From contig JASGFB010000006.1 of the NCBI GenBank assembly GCA_047605765.1, forward strand, positions 1 to 64,000: a stretch of DNA of 64,000 bases, in the 5' to 3' direction. Below the pieces are notes generated by a model that was not told the origin of the DNA, searched no databases, and saw only the letters and a list, made by a program, of their open reading frames with translations. Positions 32,550 to 40,666 of the stretch are shown piece by piece. The DNA comes from JBGVSA01 sp047605765 (lineage in GTDB: Bacteria > Pseudomonadota > Gammaproteobacteria > Burkholderiales > Rhodocyclaceae). Made by a program: the position numbers and the translations under genes. Position 1 is the stretch's first letter; every line of letters starts with the position of its first letter.

Positions 32550-33296
32550 ATGAATGATGTGTACGCCATCGTCGCTAGCGCGTTGAGCCAGGATGCCTCG
32601 GCGCTGCGTTCGGTGAGTCAGAACGTGAGCAACCTCAGTACGCCCGGCTACAAGCGGGAAGTCGCCTATCAGCCAGCATTCGGAACGCTCGTGGCGCGGG
32701 GCGTAACTGCGATCGACACCACTCGCGCGATGGATGCACCCGGACGTATCACGTCGTCGCCTGCTCGCGTGTTCGACGCCACGGTAGGTACGCTCAAGAA
32801 GACCGGCCGGGCGTTGGACGTAGCCATCGCGGGGGACGGGTATTTTGAAGTGATGCTGGAAGATGGACCTGCCTATACGCGGCAGGGGAATTTCCGCATC
32901 GATCCGCAAGGGCGCCTGGTGACTGACCGTGGCGAGCCTGTGATGGGGCAGGGGGGCGAAATCGTGCTCACGACAGAAGCGATTTCGATTGGCACCGATG
33001 GTGAGGTACGCGACGGTGACCGTACGGTTGGCTACCTCAAGCTCGTTCAGCCCGGCGATATCTCCCATGCCGAACACATAGCGCCCGGGGTGATTCGCAG
33101 TGCTGCACCGGCTGAATCGGTGGACACCGCCAAGGTCCGCTTGCAGCAGGGCTATCTCGAAAATGCCAACGTTTCGCTGGCCAGCGAAATGGTGCAGATG
33201 ATGCAGACCATGCGCCACTTTGAGTCGGTGCAGCGCGTCGCTCAGCAGTTTGACGATCTGATGGGCAACGCAATACGAAAACTGGGCGAGGCCTGA
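32550..33296 (+). CDS. flgF: Proximal rod protein FlgF
   Basis: 248 residues. The N-terminus (ALSQDASALRSVSQNVSNLSTPGYKREVAY) and C-terminus (LENANVSLASEMVQMMQTMRHFESVQRVAQQFDDLM) are the coiled rod-family motifs, with a mid-domain DVAIAGDGYFEVMLEDGPAYTRQGNFRID. FlgF joins the proximal to the distal rod. FlgG versus FlgF was assigned by the shorter, more divergent sequence and by order (flgF before flgG). Ribosome site GGAG precedes the ATG region. Confidence 0.9.
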   Translation: MNDVYAIVASALSQDASALRSVSQNVSNLSTPGYKREVAYQPAFGTLVARGVTAIDTTRAMDAPGRITSSPARVFDATVGTLKKTGRALDVAIAGDGYFEVMLEDGPAYTRQGNFRIDPQGRLVTDRGEPVMGQGGEIVLTTEAISIGTDGEVRDGDRTVGYLKLVQPGDISHAEHIAPGVIRSAAPAESVDTAKVRLQQGYLENANVSLASEMVQMMQTMRHFESVQRVAQQFDDLMGNAIRKLGEA

Positions 33297-33328
33297 TCGC
33301 ATATCGCCCACAGGGGAGGAGACACACC

Positions 33329-34123
33329 ATGAACGACGCACTGTACGTCGCGGCCACCGGAATGCAGGGGCAACAACTTAACGTCAACACCATTGCCAAC
33401 AATATTGCCAACGTCAACACGAACGGTTTCAAAACCTCGCGCGTGAACTTCTCGGATCTGGTCGCGCGAGATGGCACTACGGTAATGCAGACTGCCGCCA
33501 GTCAAGAAGCTGGAGCGCTGGCCGTCCCGTCCCGCCTCGGCCTCGGGCTGGGCGTGAGCAGCGTAGCAAAGCTGTTGGAGCAGGGGGAGGTCAAGAAGAC
33601 CGGGTCTGATGCAGACCTCGCAATCAATGGTGCGGGTCTGCTTGAAGTCACGTTGCCCGATGGTACGAGTGCCTACACACGGGGCGGCACACTCAAGGTG
33701 AATGCAGACGGGCTGCTGTCGACGCTCTCCGGATATCCGCTCAAGCAGGCCATCTCGGTGCCGGAGGGAACTTCACGGGTCACCATCCAGGCAGACGGCC
33801 GCGTGCAGATCTGGCCCTCGGATCAAAGTGCGTCCATCGATGCGGGGCAGATTGAGCTTGTTCACTTCCGTGATCAGGCCGCACTGACTTCGCTCGGTGA
33901 CGGATTGTTCACAGAGAACGAGAACACCGGCGCGCCCATTTCCGGCCATGCGGGCCAGGATGGTCTTGGCACGTTCGCCCAGGGTTTCCTGGAGGCGTCC
34001 AACGTCAAGCTGGTCGACGAAATGGTCAATCTGATGGTCGCGCAGCGCGCGTACGAAGCCAACGTCAAGGTGGTGCAATCGGCCGACGAAATGCTGGGCC
34101 TCGTTAACAACCTGCGCAAGTGA
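33329..34123 (+). CDS. flgG: Distal rod protein FlgG
   Basis: 264 residues, ribosome site GGGGAGGAG. ALYVAATGMQGQQLNVNTIANNIANVNTNGFKTSRVNFSDL and the C-terminal FLEASNVKLVDEMVNLMVAQRAYEANVKVVQSADEMLGLVNNL are near-canonical FlgG motifs. FlgG forms the distal rod that crosses the periplasm inside the P and L rings. Presence of FlgG with FlgH/FlgI shows an envelope-spanning structure. flgA overlaps its stop codon. Confidence 0.96.
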   Translation: MNDALYVAATGMQGQQLNVNTIANNIANVNTNGFKTSRVNFSDLVARDGTTVMQTAASQEAGALAVPSRLGLGLGVSSVAKLLEQGEVKKTGSDADLAINGAGLLEVTLPDGTSAYTRGGTLKVNADGLLSTLSGYPLKQAISVPEGTSRVTIQADGRVQIWPSDQSASIDAGQIELVHFRDQAALTSLGDGLFTENENTGAPISGHAGQDGLGTFAQGFLEASNVKLVDEMVNLMVAQRAYEANVKVVQSADEMLGLVNNLRK

Positions 34124-35091
34124 TAACGATGCGGCCCGTTCGCTTTATTTGCGCATTGTTGCCTGCGTGTGTGCCGATAGGTCTTGTTGTGTCGGCTGCT
34201 CACGCAGAGACCGCTATCCGGTTGCGGACAGAGGTCCATGCGACGGGGCGTGAACTGGTGCTCGACGACGTCGCCATCATCCGATCGCCAGACCTTGCTG
34301 CGCTGAAATCGCTTGTCGATCTGCCGGTGGGGCGCTACGCAGGGTCGGGCTACAGCGTGGATCTCGATCGGCGCTCGCTGGCGCAATGGGTCGCACGTAA
34401 CGGACCGGAAGTCGGACCTGTCGTGTGGGAGGGCGCCGAGCGTGTGCACATCACGTTTGCCACGCCAGCAACGGGCCAGGACTGCGGCGGCGACGCCCGC
34501 CAAGTCCTCGAATCCTGGCTTGCCAAGCGTTATGCACGCTTCGACGTGACGATGAGCGGCGTAGGGGCTGCATTGACCGATACGCAAGCGTGCCGAGTCC
34601 GTCCCTTGGCCGACGCGACGTCGGTGGCCGCGCGGATGACGTTGTGGGCCGACGTGTATGAAGGTGATCGCTTCGTGCGCAGCGTTGCAATGAGTGCCAA
34701 GGTCAGCGCCTTCGAAGATGTGTGGGTCGCGCGCGCCGCCATTGCTGCCGGCGACTCGGCCACGCAGACCCGATTCGAGCGTCGCGTCTCGGACGTTGCC
34801 CGTGAGAGTGTTGCGCCGCTGCCCAGTGGGTGGGAGCAGGGCGGATACCGTCTTGTCCGCAACATGGCCGAGGGGCAACGCTTGACCGGCGCAATGCTGG
34901 TGGCCTCTCCTGACGTCGAAAGGGGTAATGCCGCTGTGCTGACGACGCATGTCGGCTCCGTGCAGCTCGAAGCGACCGTACAGGTCTTGCAGGACGGCAA
35001 GGTCGGAGCAACCGTGCCGGTTCGAGTCGCCGGCGGCAAATCCATCATGGCGCGTGTCGTTTCGCCCGGTCGCCTGGAGGCCAGTCAATGA
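34120..35091 (+). CDS. flgA: P-ring assembly chaperone FlgA
   Basis: 323 residues from a GTG that overlaps the flgG stop; an ATG nine bases on is an alternative. The signal peptide ends near VVSAAHAET. The C-terminal half has the SAF domain seen in FlgA (ARAAIAAGDSATQTRFERRVSDVARE, YRLVRNMAEGQRLTGAMLVASPDVERGNAAVL, VQLEATVQVLQDGKVGATVPVRVAGGKSIMARVV). It is longer than E. coli FlgA (219), in line with many beta-proteobacterial versions. FlgA helps FlgI polymerise in the periplasm. Confidence 0.9.
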   Translation: MITMRPVRFICALLPACVPIGLVVSAAHAETAIRLRTEVHATGRELVLDDVAIIRSPDLAALKSLVDLPVGRYAGSGYSVDLDRRSLAQWVARNGPEVGPVVWEGAERVHITFATPATGQDCGGDARQVLESWLAKRYARFDVTMSGVGAALTDTQACRVRPLADATSVAARMTLWADVYEGDRFVRSVAMSAKVSAFEDVWVARAAIAAGDSATQTRFERRVSDVARESVAPLPSGWEQGGYRLVRNMAEGQRLTGAMLVASPDVERGNAAVLTTHVGSVQLEATVQVLQDGKVGATVPVRVAGGKSIMARVVSPGRLEASQ

Positions 35092-35678
35092 GGTTCCGCA
35101 GTTTGACCACGATGGTGGTCGTGGGTCTGTTGTCCAGCGCTGTTGGCGTGCCTGCTGCACATGCGGAGAGCCTGTACAGCCCGAGTGAGTTCCGCGCGTT
35201 GGCGTCCGACGGCAAAGCGTATCGGGTCGGCGACGTGCTGACCGTACAGATCGTCGAGAACGCCACCGCTGCCAGCAACGCAGATACCAGTACGAAACGT
35301 GATAACCAGATCAACGCCAATCTCAGCCTGTCGAACAATCCGACCATTGCCGGCGGCATCAACATCGGCGGCGACTTTGTCGGCGGCGGCACAACACAGC
35401 GAAGCGGGCGCCTGCTGGCGCAGATCACTGTGAGCGTTCGCGAGGTCCTTCCCAATGGGCTGTTGAAGATTGCCGGTGAACAGCTGCTCACCATAAACGG
35501 TGAAGCCCAGCGTATCGGCATTGAAGGCTTGGTGCGTCCGCGTGACATTTCCGACGGCAACATCGTGCAGTCGACGCGCGTATCGGACGCCCGTGTCACT
35601 TACGAAGGTGACGGCCCGCTATCCGAACGCCAGCGCCCGGGTTGGTGGCGGCAGTTTCTCGATCTGATCGGCTTCTAG
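35088..35678 (+). CDS. flgH: L-ring protein FlgH without lipobox
   Basis: 196 residues. The FlgH pattern is clear: YRVGDVLTVQIVENATAASNADTSTKRDNQINANL, GRLLAQITVSVREVLPNGLLKIAGEQLLTINGEAQRIGIEGLVRPRDISDGNIVQSTRVSDARVTYEGDG. The signal sequence (MRFRSLTTMVVVGLLSSAVGVPAAHA) ends in a signal-peptidase I site. There is no lipobox cysteine, although FlgH is normally an acylated lipoprotein. It is also shorter than E. coli FlgH (232). The ring would still form in the outer membrane region but without a lipid anchor. Confidence 0.93.
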   Translation: MRFRSLTTMVVVGLLSSAVGVPAAHAESLYSPSEFRALASDGKAYRVGDVLTVQIVENATAASNADTSTKRDNQINANLSLSNNPTIAGGINIGGDFVGGGTTQRSGRLLAQITVSVREVLPNGLLKIAGEQLLTINGEAQRIGIEGLVRPRDISDGNIVQSTRVSDARVTYEGDGPLSERQRPGWWRQFLDLIGF

Positions 35679-35684
35679 AGGACG

Positions 35685-36818
35685 GTGATGAATTTCTCTC
35701 TATTCAGACGCTGTCTGCCGGCGATCGTGTGCGCGATGTTCTCAATGCAGGCCTGGAGTGCGATCGAATCGGTACGCATCAAGGATCTTGGCCGCATGCA
35801 GGGTTGGCGTGAAAACGCCATCGTGGGCTACGGCGTCGTCACAGGCCTGGCTGGAACAGGCGACTCCCCCGCCAACCGCACCACGCGCCAGGCGATGGCC
35901 AACATCCTGTCAAAGTTCGACATGGCCATCGGTCCGGATCAGGTACAGAGCCGCAACGTGGCTGTCGTGATGGTGACTGCATCCATGCCCACCTTCGCGC
36001 GAGAGGGCGATCGGCTGGACGTGGTTGTGACCTCATCCGGAGATGCGCGCAGTCTGGTCGGCGGTACCTTGCTGATGACGCCGTTGAAAGCGGCAAACGG
36101 TCGCGTCTACGCGTTGGCCCAGGGGCCGTTGTCGGTGGGCGGCTACCGCTACGACGCCAATGGCAACGTCGTGCAGAAGAATCACCCGACCGTAGGCTCC
36201 GTTCCCGGCGGTGCCACCATTGAGGTCGGCCTCAATGCTGATGTCGTCAAGACCGAGCGCAATGTCACCTTCGTCCTCGCCGAGCCGGACTACACCACTG
36301 CGCAGCGCATCGCTGCCGCAATCAACACTCAGGTCGGCTCCGGGCTGGCGCGTCCGCACGATGCGTCGGGCATTGATATCCGGATTCCTGAGAGTTACGT
36401 CGACAGCGTCGTCGACTACCTCGCACGCATCGAGAACGTAACCGTGGCCCCTGATCGCCGCGCGCGTGTCGTTATCGATGAGCGCACCGGCACCGTCGTG
36501 TCAGGCGGCGACGTGACCATATCGCCCGTGGCCATTTCACACGGCGATATCAAGGTGTCCGTCGCGACGGAAAACTACGCCTCACAGCCGTTCGTGTTGG
36601 GCGGATATGCGCCGGGGGTCAGCACGGCCATCGTCAGCAACTCAACGCTCAGCGTCGAAGAGAGCAATGGCCCTGCATATGTTGCGCCGGACAAAAGTAC
36701 GGTGGCGGACCTCGTACAGGCCCTGGCGCGCATGAAGACCAATACCCGCGACGTCATCTCGATCCTGCGAGCCGTAAAAGCCGCCGGGGCATTGCACGCC
36801 GAATTGATCATCCAGTGA
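35685..36818 (+). CDS. flgI: P-ring protein FlgI
   Basis: 377 residues with a signal peptide ending near MQAWSAIES. Family landmarks: SVRIKDLGRMQGWRENAIVGYGVVTGLAGTGDSPANRTTRQAMANILSKF, VVMVTASMPTFAREGDRLDVVVTSSGDARSLVGGTLLMTPLKAANGRVYALAQGPLSVGGY and the C-terminal TVADLVQALARMKTNTRDVISILRAVKAAGALHAELIIQ. FlgI forms the ring in the peptidoglycan layer around the rod. It is the best-conserved structural gene of this cluster together with flgG and flhA. Confidence 0.96.
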   Translation: MMNFSLFRRCLPAIVCAMFSMQAWSAIESVRIKDLGRMQGWRENAIVGYGVVTGLAGTGDSPANRTTRQAMANILSKFDMAIGPDQVQSRNVAVVMVTASMPTFAREGDRLDVVVTSSGDARSLVGGTLLMTPLKAANGRVYALAQGPLSVGGYRYDANGNVVQKNHPTVGSVPGGATIEVGLNADVVKTERNVTFVLAEPDYTTAQRIAAAINTQVGSGLARPHDASGIDIRIPESYVDSVVDYLARIENVTVAPDRRARVVIDERTGTVVSGGDVTISPVAISHGDIKVSVATENYASQPFVLGGYAPGVSTAIVSNSTLSVEESNGPAYVAPDKSTVADLVQALARMKTNTRDVISILRAVKAAGALHAELIIQ

Positions 36819-36830
36819 AGGGAAGTCTCG

Positions 36831-37205
36831 ATGAGCATTGAAGAAGTCACCATGACGCTGGCCCGGATGGCACTGGATGCCGGACAGATGCGGCAGACGG
36901 CCATCGCCGCCAACATTGCCAACGTCAATAACCCCGCATACGTCCCGCTCTCGGTGAGCTTTGAGGATCAACTCGACGCGGCTCGCCGCAACCTTCATAC
37001 CGATGGTTCGGTGGATGCCGCGTCCATTGTTGGAGTGCAGGCGCAGTGGATGAACGTGCAGACGGCCGACATGGAGCAGGGTGTGCAACTTGACGCCGAA
37101 ATTGCTGCGCTGTCCGCGAACTCGCTCCAGTTCCAGACCCTTCTCAAGGGCGTCTCCAAACACTATGCGCTGCTGCAATTGGCGTTCACCGAAGGGAAGA
37201 AATAA
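36831..37205 (+). CDS. flgB: Proximal rod protein FlgB
   Basis: 124 residues, ribosome site AAGGGAAG. RQTAIAANIANVNNPAYVPLSVSFEDQL is the rod motif; the C-terminal LDAEIAALSANSLQFQTLLKGVSKHYALLQLAFTEGKK is typical FlgB. flgC begins two bases after its stop. Confidence 0.92.
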   Translation: MSIEEVTMTLARMALDAGQMRQTAIAANIANVNNPAYVPLSVSFEDQLDAARRNLHTDGSVDAASIVGVQAQWMNVQTADMEQGVQLDAEIAALSANSLQFQTLLKGVSKHYALLQLAFTEGKK

Positions 37206-37207
37206 GC

Positions 37208-37633
37208 ATGGACTACGAGCACATCTTTGCGATCAGTGCTGCGGGCATGTCCGCGGAAAAGACGCGCGTGCAGGTGGCGGCTCTCAATATCGCCAACGCG
37301 CAGACGGTGGCAACCAACGGCACGAACGCGTACCAGCCGTTGAAAGTCGTCGCGCGCGCCGTAGCGACGCCTGCCTTCGGATCGATCGTGGACTCTGCCC
37401 TGTCGATGCGTCCGCTCGTCGATGTCGTACCCGACCAGTCTCCGCCGCGCCAAGTCTACGACCCGTCCAATCCATTGGCTGGTAAGGACGGATTCATCAA
37501 CTACCCCGGCGTCGACAATATCGGCGAGATGGTGCGATTGATGAGCGCGACCCGCGCATACGAGAGCAATGTGGTTGCATTCAACGCAGCCAAGTCGCTC
37601 GCCATCAAGACGCTTGAGATCGGCGGTGCGTAA
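37208..37633 (+). CDS. flgC: Proximal rod protein FlgC
   Basis: 141 residues. The N-terminal ISAAGMSAEKTRVQVAALNIANAQTVATNGTNAYQPLKVVAR and C-terminal KDGFINYPGVDNIGEMVRLMSATRAYESNVVAFNAAKSLAIKTLEIG are canonical FlgC. Its stop (TAATGG) overlaps the fliE start. Confidence 0.94.
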   Translation: MDYEHIFAISAAGMSAEKTRVQVAALNIANAQTVATNGTNAYQPLKVVARAVATPAFGSIVDSALSMRPLVDVVPDQSPPRQVYDPSNPLAGKDGFINYPGVDNIGEMVRLMSATRAYESNVVAFNAAKSLAIKTLEIGGA

Positions 37634-37941
37634 TGGCCATCGAGAGCATCGCGGCAATCGCAGCAACGCAAGGCGCAGTCTTGGGGAGCACGCAGGTGCA
37701 GGCCCTGGGCGCGTCGGCCGGACAGTCGTTCTCATCGCTGGTCAGTCAGGGACTCGATTCGGTCAATGCTCAACTCCATGCGAGCGACATCGGATTGCAG
37801 CGCGTGGCGGCTGGTGACACGCAATCCCTGCACCAATTGATGATCGGGATGGAAGAGGCCCGTCTATCGCTACAGCTCCTCATGCAGGTGCGCAATCGAG
37901 TCCTGGAGGCTTACCAGGATGTCATGAAGATGCAGGTATAG
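37633..37941 (+). CDS. fliE: Hook-basal body protein FliE
   Basis: 102 residues. The C-terminal pattern LHQLMIGMEEARLSLQLLMQVRNRVLEAYQDVMKMQV is the FliE signature. FliE joins the MS ring and export gate to the proximal rod. Start overlaps the flgC stop. Confidence 0.93.
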   Translation: MAIESIAAIAATQGAVLGSTQVQALGASAGQSFSSLVSQGLDSVNAQLHASDIGLQRVAAGDTQSLHQLMIGMEEARLSLQLLMQVRNRVLEAYQDVMKMQV

Positions 37942-37975
37942 CCGGCACTACACATAGGTGTCGAGGAGACATGAG

Positions 37976-39421
37976 TTGGCTGATTTGTTGAAAAAAATGG
38001 GGACGGGCGCGAGGGTTGGTTTGCTTGTCGGCGTGCTAGCTATCGCGACGTTCATGATCGGCGGCAGCATCTGGTTGCTGCGCCCTGACTATGAGGTTCT
38101 GTTTTCGGACCTCACCCCTCAGGATGCATCTGTGATGACGGCCGAACTGGATAAGGCCAAGACGCCGTACCGCCTGGAAAACCAGGGTACGGCCATTGCT
38201 GTGCCTAAGGAAGCTGTCTACAAGACTCGCATCGCGCTGATGGGCAAGGATCTTCCTCTGCACGGAACGGTCGGGTTCGAGTTGTTCAATAACTCAGATT
38301 TCGGTGCGACTGAGTTTGCGCAAAAGGTGAACTACCAGCGCGCCTTGCAGGGTGAAGTGACGCGCACGATTCTCTCCATTGCCGAAATCCGCAGTGCGCG
38401 GCTGCACTTGGCCATTCCCGAGGACACGCTCTTCAAGAAGAACGCCAGTGCCGCCAAGGCATCTGTCTTCTTGTCCATGAAGGACGGACAGCGTCTGACG
38501 TCCGCACAGGTGTCCGGCATTCAGCGTTTGGTCGCAGCCGCAGTACCTGGCATCCAGCGCCAGGACGTCACGATCGTTGACGAACACGGCGTGGCGCTGA
38601 CGCGCAATGTGGCGGACGCGTCTGACGCTGGGGACGCTTCTCCGCGGCTCGATCTCAAGCGCGAGACCGAGACCTACCTTGAGCGCAAAGCGCAGGCTGT
38701 GCTCGACAAAGCCCTGGGAGCAGGGCAGGCGATGGCGTCGGTGGCTGTTGCATTGGATATGGATCGCGTACAGGTGACGACGGAAGACGTCGTTGCGCCG
38801 CCGATGCGCAATGGCGAGCCCGCCACGGGCGTGATCGTGCACGAGCGCTCAACGGATCGGCGTGGCATGGAAGCGCGCGGAGCGAGCACCGATGGCGGCG
38901 GCCAGCGTGAGGTCGACTATCAGGTCGGGCGTCGCGTGGAGCAGATCATCTCTGCACCGGGGTCCGTGCGACGCTTGCAGGTCGCTGCCGTCATGCGGCG
39001 TTCGATGAGCAGCGAAGAGACAGAACGTCTGCGCGCACTTCTGATGGCCGCTGTAGGGGGATCGCCCGAGCGTGGCGACAGTGTGGTAGTGCAGGCCATG
39101 CCTGCTACCGATGACGTGGCCGAAGCCAGTACCGCATCGGGTGCTGTGGCGGAGGTGCCGCAGGCAGCAGGCGGACAACACACGCCGGCGATGACGCAAC
39201 TGGCCGCCGGGCGTTCGAATCTGGTGTTGTATGTGCTTGTTGCGACGATCCTGGTGTGCGCACTCTGTAGCGCGCTCTGGAGTGCTCGCCGCAAGCGCTC
39301 GTCGCAATTGAATGAGGCCGAGCGTGCTGCGCTGCTGGGACGCATCGAGCATTGGCTGGCTCAGTCGGAAACCGAGGCGCGCACCGTCGAGGCGGCAGGA
39401 GGGCGACGTGAGCTCAGATAG
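37976..39421 (+). CDS. fliF: MS-ring protein FliF
   Basis: 481 residues from a TTG that has AGGAG at the right distance; a GTG at 37958 would add six residues. A first membrane segment (VGLLVGVLAIATFMIGGSIWLL) is followed by YEVLFSDLTPQDASVMTAELDKAKTPYRLENQGTAIAVPKEAVYKTRIALMGKDLP and GFELFNNSDFGATEFAQKVNYQRALQGEVTRTILSIAEIRSARLHLAIPEDTLF, the ring-building motifs. A second segment (LVLYVLVATILVCALCSALW) leads to a short cytoplasmic tail with AALLGRIEHWLAQSE, in the place where FliF binds FliG. It is shorter than typical FliF (about 550). The tail overlaps the next gene by 14 bases. Confidence 0.94.
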   Translation: MADLLKKMGTGARVGLLVGVLAIATFMIGGSIWLLRPDYEVLFSDLTPQDASVMTAELDKAKTPYRLENQGTAIAVPKEAVYKTRIALMGKDLPLHGTVGFELFNNSDFGATEFAQKVNYQRALQGEVTRTILSIAEIRSARLHLAIPEDTLFKKNASAAKASVFLSMKDGQRLTSAQVSGIQRLVAAAVPGIQRQDVTIVDEHGVALTRNVADASDAGDASPRLDLKRETETYLERKAQAVLDKALGAGQAMASVAVALDMDRVQVTTEDVVAPPMRNGEPATGVIVHERSTDRRGMEARGASTDGGGQREVDYQVGRRVEQIISAPGSVRRLQVAAVMRRSMSSEETERLRALLMAAVGGSPERGDSVVVQAMPATDDVAEASTASGAVAEVPQAAGGQHTPAMTQLAAGRSNLVLYVLVATILVCALCSALWSARRKRSSQLNEAERAALLGRIEHWLAQSETEARTVEAAGGRRELR

Positions 39422-39947
39422 CCGGAAGGCGGCGTTGTTGTTGCACGCAATGAGTGAGGCCGACCGTCAATGGGCGCTTGCTCGGCTGTCGCCAGAGTCC
39501 CGCACAACGGCGGTCGCGTTCCTTGACGAATTGCGCACGCTTGGCATTCCGGCCGACGAGTCACTCGTTCGCGAAGCGCTTGACGAAGCAGCCTCGCAAA
39601 TACGGGACAAAGTGGAGACCATAGATCCGCTCTCATCGGCCAGTCCCGAGGTGATGCTCGGTCTGCTGCGCTACGAATCGGTGAACACCATTGCGTGGGT
39701 GCTTTCGCTGCGCGATTGGCCGTGGCGGGAGGCGTTTCTCTCACGTCTGTCCCCGTCACTGCGTGAAGACGTGCTGCTGGCGTGCATTCCCGAAGTGCCT
39801 CCGGCGCTGGCCGCGAGTATACGTTCCGTGTTGGCCGAGCGCTTGGCGGCGATGGCTGCCCATCAAACGACATCCGCTGTGACGGTTTCTGAGGCCAAGT
39901 CCCGACGCAGGCTTTGGCCCGTGTTCAGCTTGCGGGGGCGCTCATGA
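39408..39947 (+). CDS. Short FliG-like protein lacking the torque domain
   Basis: 179 residues from a GTG with AGGAGGG upstream. SRKAALLLHAMSEADRQWALARLSPES resembles the start of FliG. PEVMLGLLRYESVNTIAWVLSLRDWPWREAFLSRLSPSLREDVLLACIPEVPPAL resembles the middle domain motif in which FliG reads roughly LLxNEHPQTIAxxLxxLDP...LPxxLRxDVxxRI. The C-terminal domain of about 100-130 residues, with the charged residues that meet MotA, is missing, because the gene stops and fliH starts in its stop codon. It sits exactly in the fliG position between fliF and fliH. I infer a scaffold that joins the MS ring to the FliM/FliN-like ring without motor function. Homology is from pattern and position and is weaker than for neighbours. 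Confidence 0.75.
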   Translation: MSSDSRKAALLLHAMSEADRQWALARLSPESRTTAVAFLDELRTLGIPADESLVREALDEAASQIRDKVETIDPLSSASPEVMLGLLRYESVNTIAWVLSLRDWPWREAFLSRLSPSLREDVLLACIPEVPPALAASIRSVLAERLAAMAAHQTTSAVTVSEAKSRRRLWPVFSLRGRS

Positions 39948-40666
39948 AGATTCCGCGCTCCGGCGAACAAGTGCTGCGGCAGGTTGTGGTGCAGACACAG
40001 TCTCGCCCACTTGCCCGCCCCGGCGTGGCCAGTGCTGCCCCGGCTTCCAGACAAACTCATGCCGAACGTGACGAGGTGGATGCCGCGCTGCGTGCGCAAC
40101 AGGCTCAGCAAGAAAAGCAGCTTGCGACGTTGGCTGACGAGGCGCGGAAACGAGGATTCGATGCCGGGCGGCGCGAGGGGCTTGCAAAGGGACTGGAGGA
40201 GGGCAAGGCCGAAGCTCAGCGTCAATGTGAGGCGTATGTCACTCGGCTGGAGAATGTGGTGGCCGCCATAGGCGCGGCCCGCCCAGCGTTGGCGCAAGCC
40301 GTGGAGGACGACATGGTTGAGCTTGCCCTCGCCTGTCTTGGGCAATTGTTGTCCGACCGTCTGGCACTTCCAGATGTGGTGCAAGCGCTGGTCCGTCAGC
40401 AGATCGAGCGCTACAGCAGCGAGGGCATTGTCAGCATTCGCTTGTCGCCTGAGGATCACGCCCTGCTGAGCAGGGACGGGGCGTTCGCGGCTGTGCTTGC
40501 CAAGCACGCGCCTAGCGCGCGTTGGGTCGCTGACGCTGGCGTCGAGGCGGGCGGTTGCATCATCGAGACCGGAGCCGGCGCGATCGATGCGCGCATCGAG
40601 ACCCAGCTCGATCAGATCAAGGCATGTCTGGTCGCGGTGGGGCGGGACAGGGGGCGCTGCGCGTGA
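39944..40666 (+). CDS. fliH: FliH-type ATPase regulator
   Basis: 240 residues, starting in the stop codon of the FliG-like gene (ATGA). A coiled-coil region (AALRAQQAQQEKQLATLADEARKRGFDAGRREGLAKGLEEGKAEAQRQCEAYVTRLENVV) with the GxxxG-like small-residue spacing of FliH is followed by a V-ATPase-E-like C-terminal domain (DMVELALACLGQLLSDRLALPDVVQALVRQQIERY, ARWVADAGVEAGGCIIETGAGAIDARIETQLDQIKACL). FliH dimers hold FliI at the export gate and the FliN ring. Confidence 0.9.
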   Translation: MKIPRSGEQVLRQVVVQTQSRPLARPGVASAAPASRQTHAERDEVDAALRAQQAQQEKQLATLADEARKRGFDAGRREGLAKGLEEGKAEAQRQCEAYVTRLENVVAAIGAARPALAQAVEDDMVELALACLGQLLSDRLALPDVVQALVRQQIERYSSEGIVSIRLSPEDHALLSRDGAFAAVLAKHAPSARWVADAGVEAGGCIIETGAGAIDARIETQLDQIKACLVAVGRDRGRCA

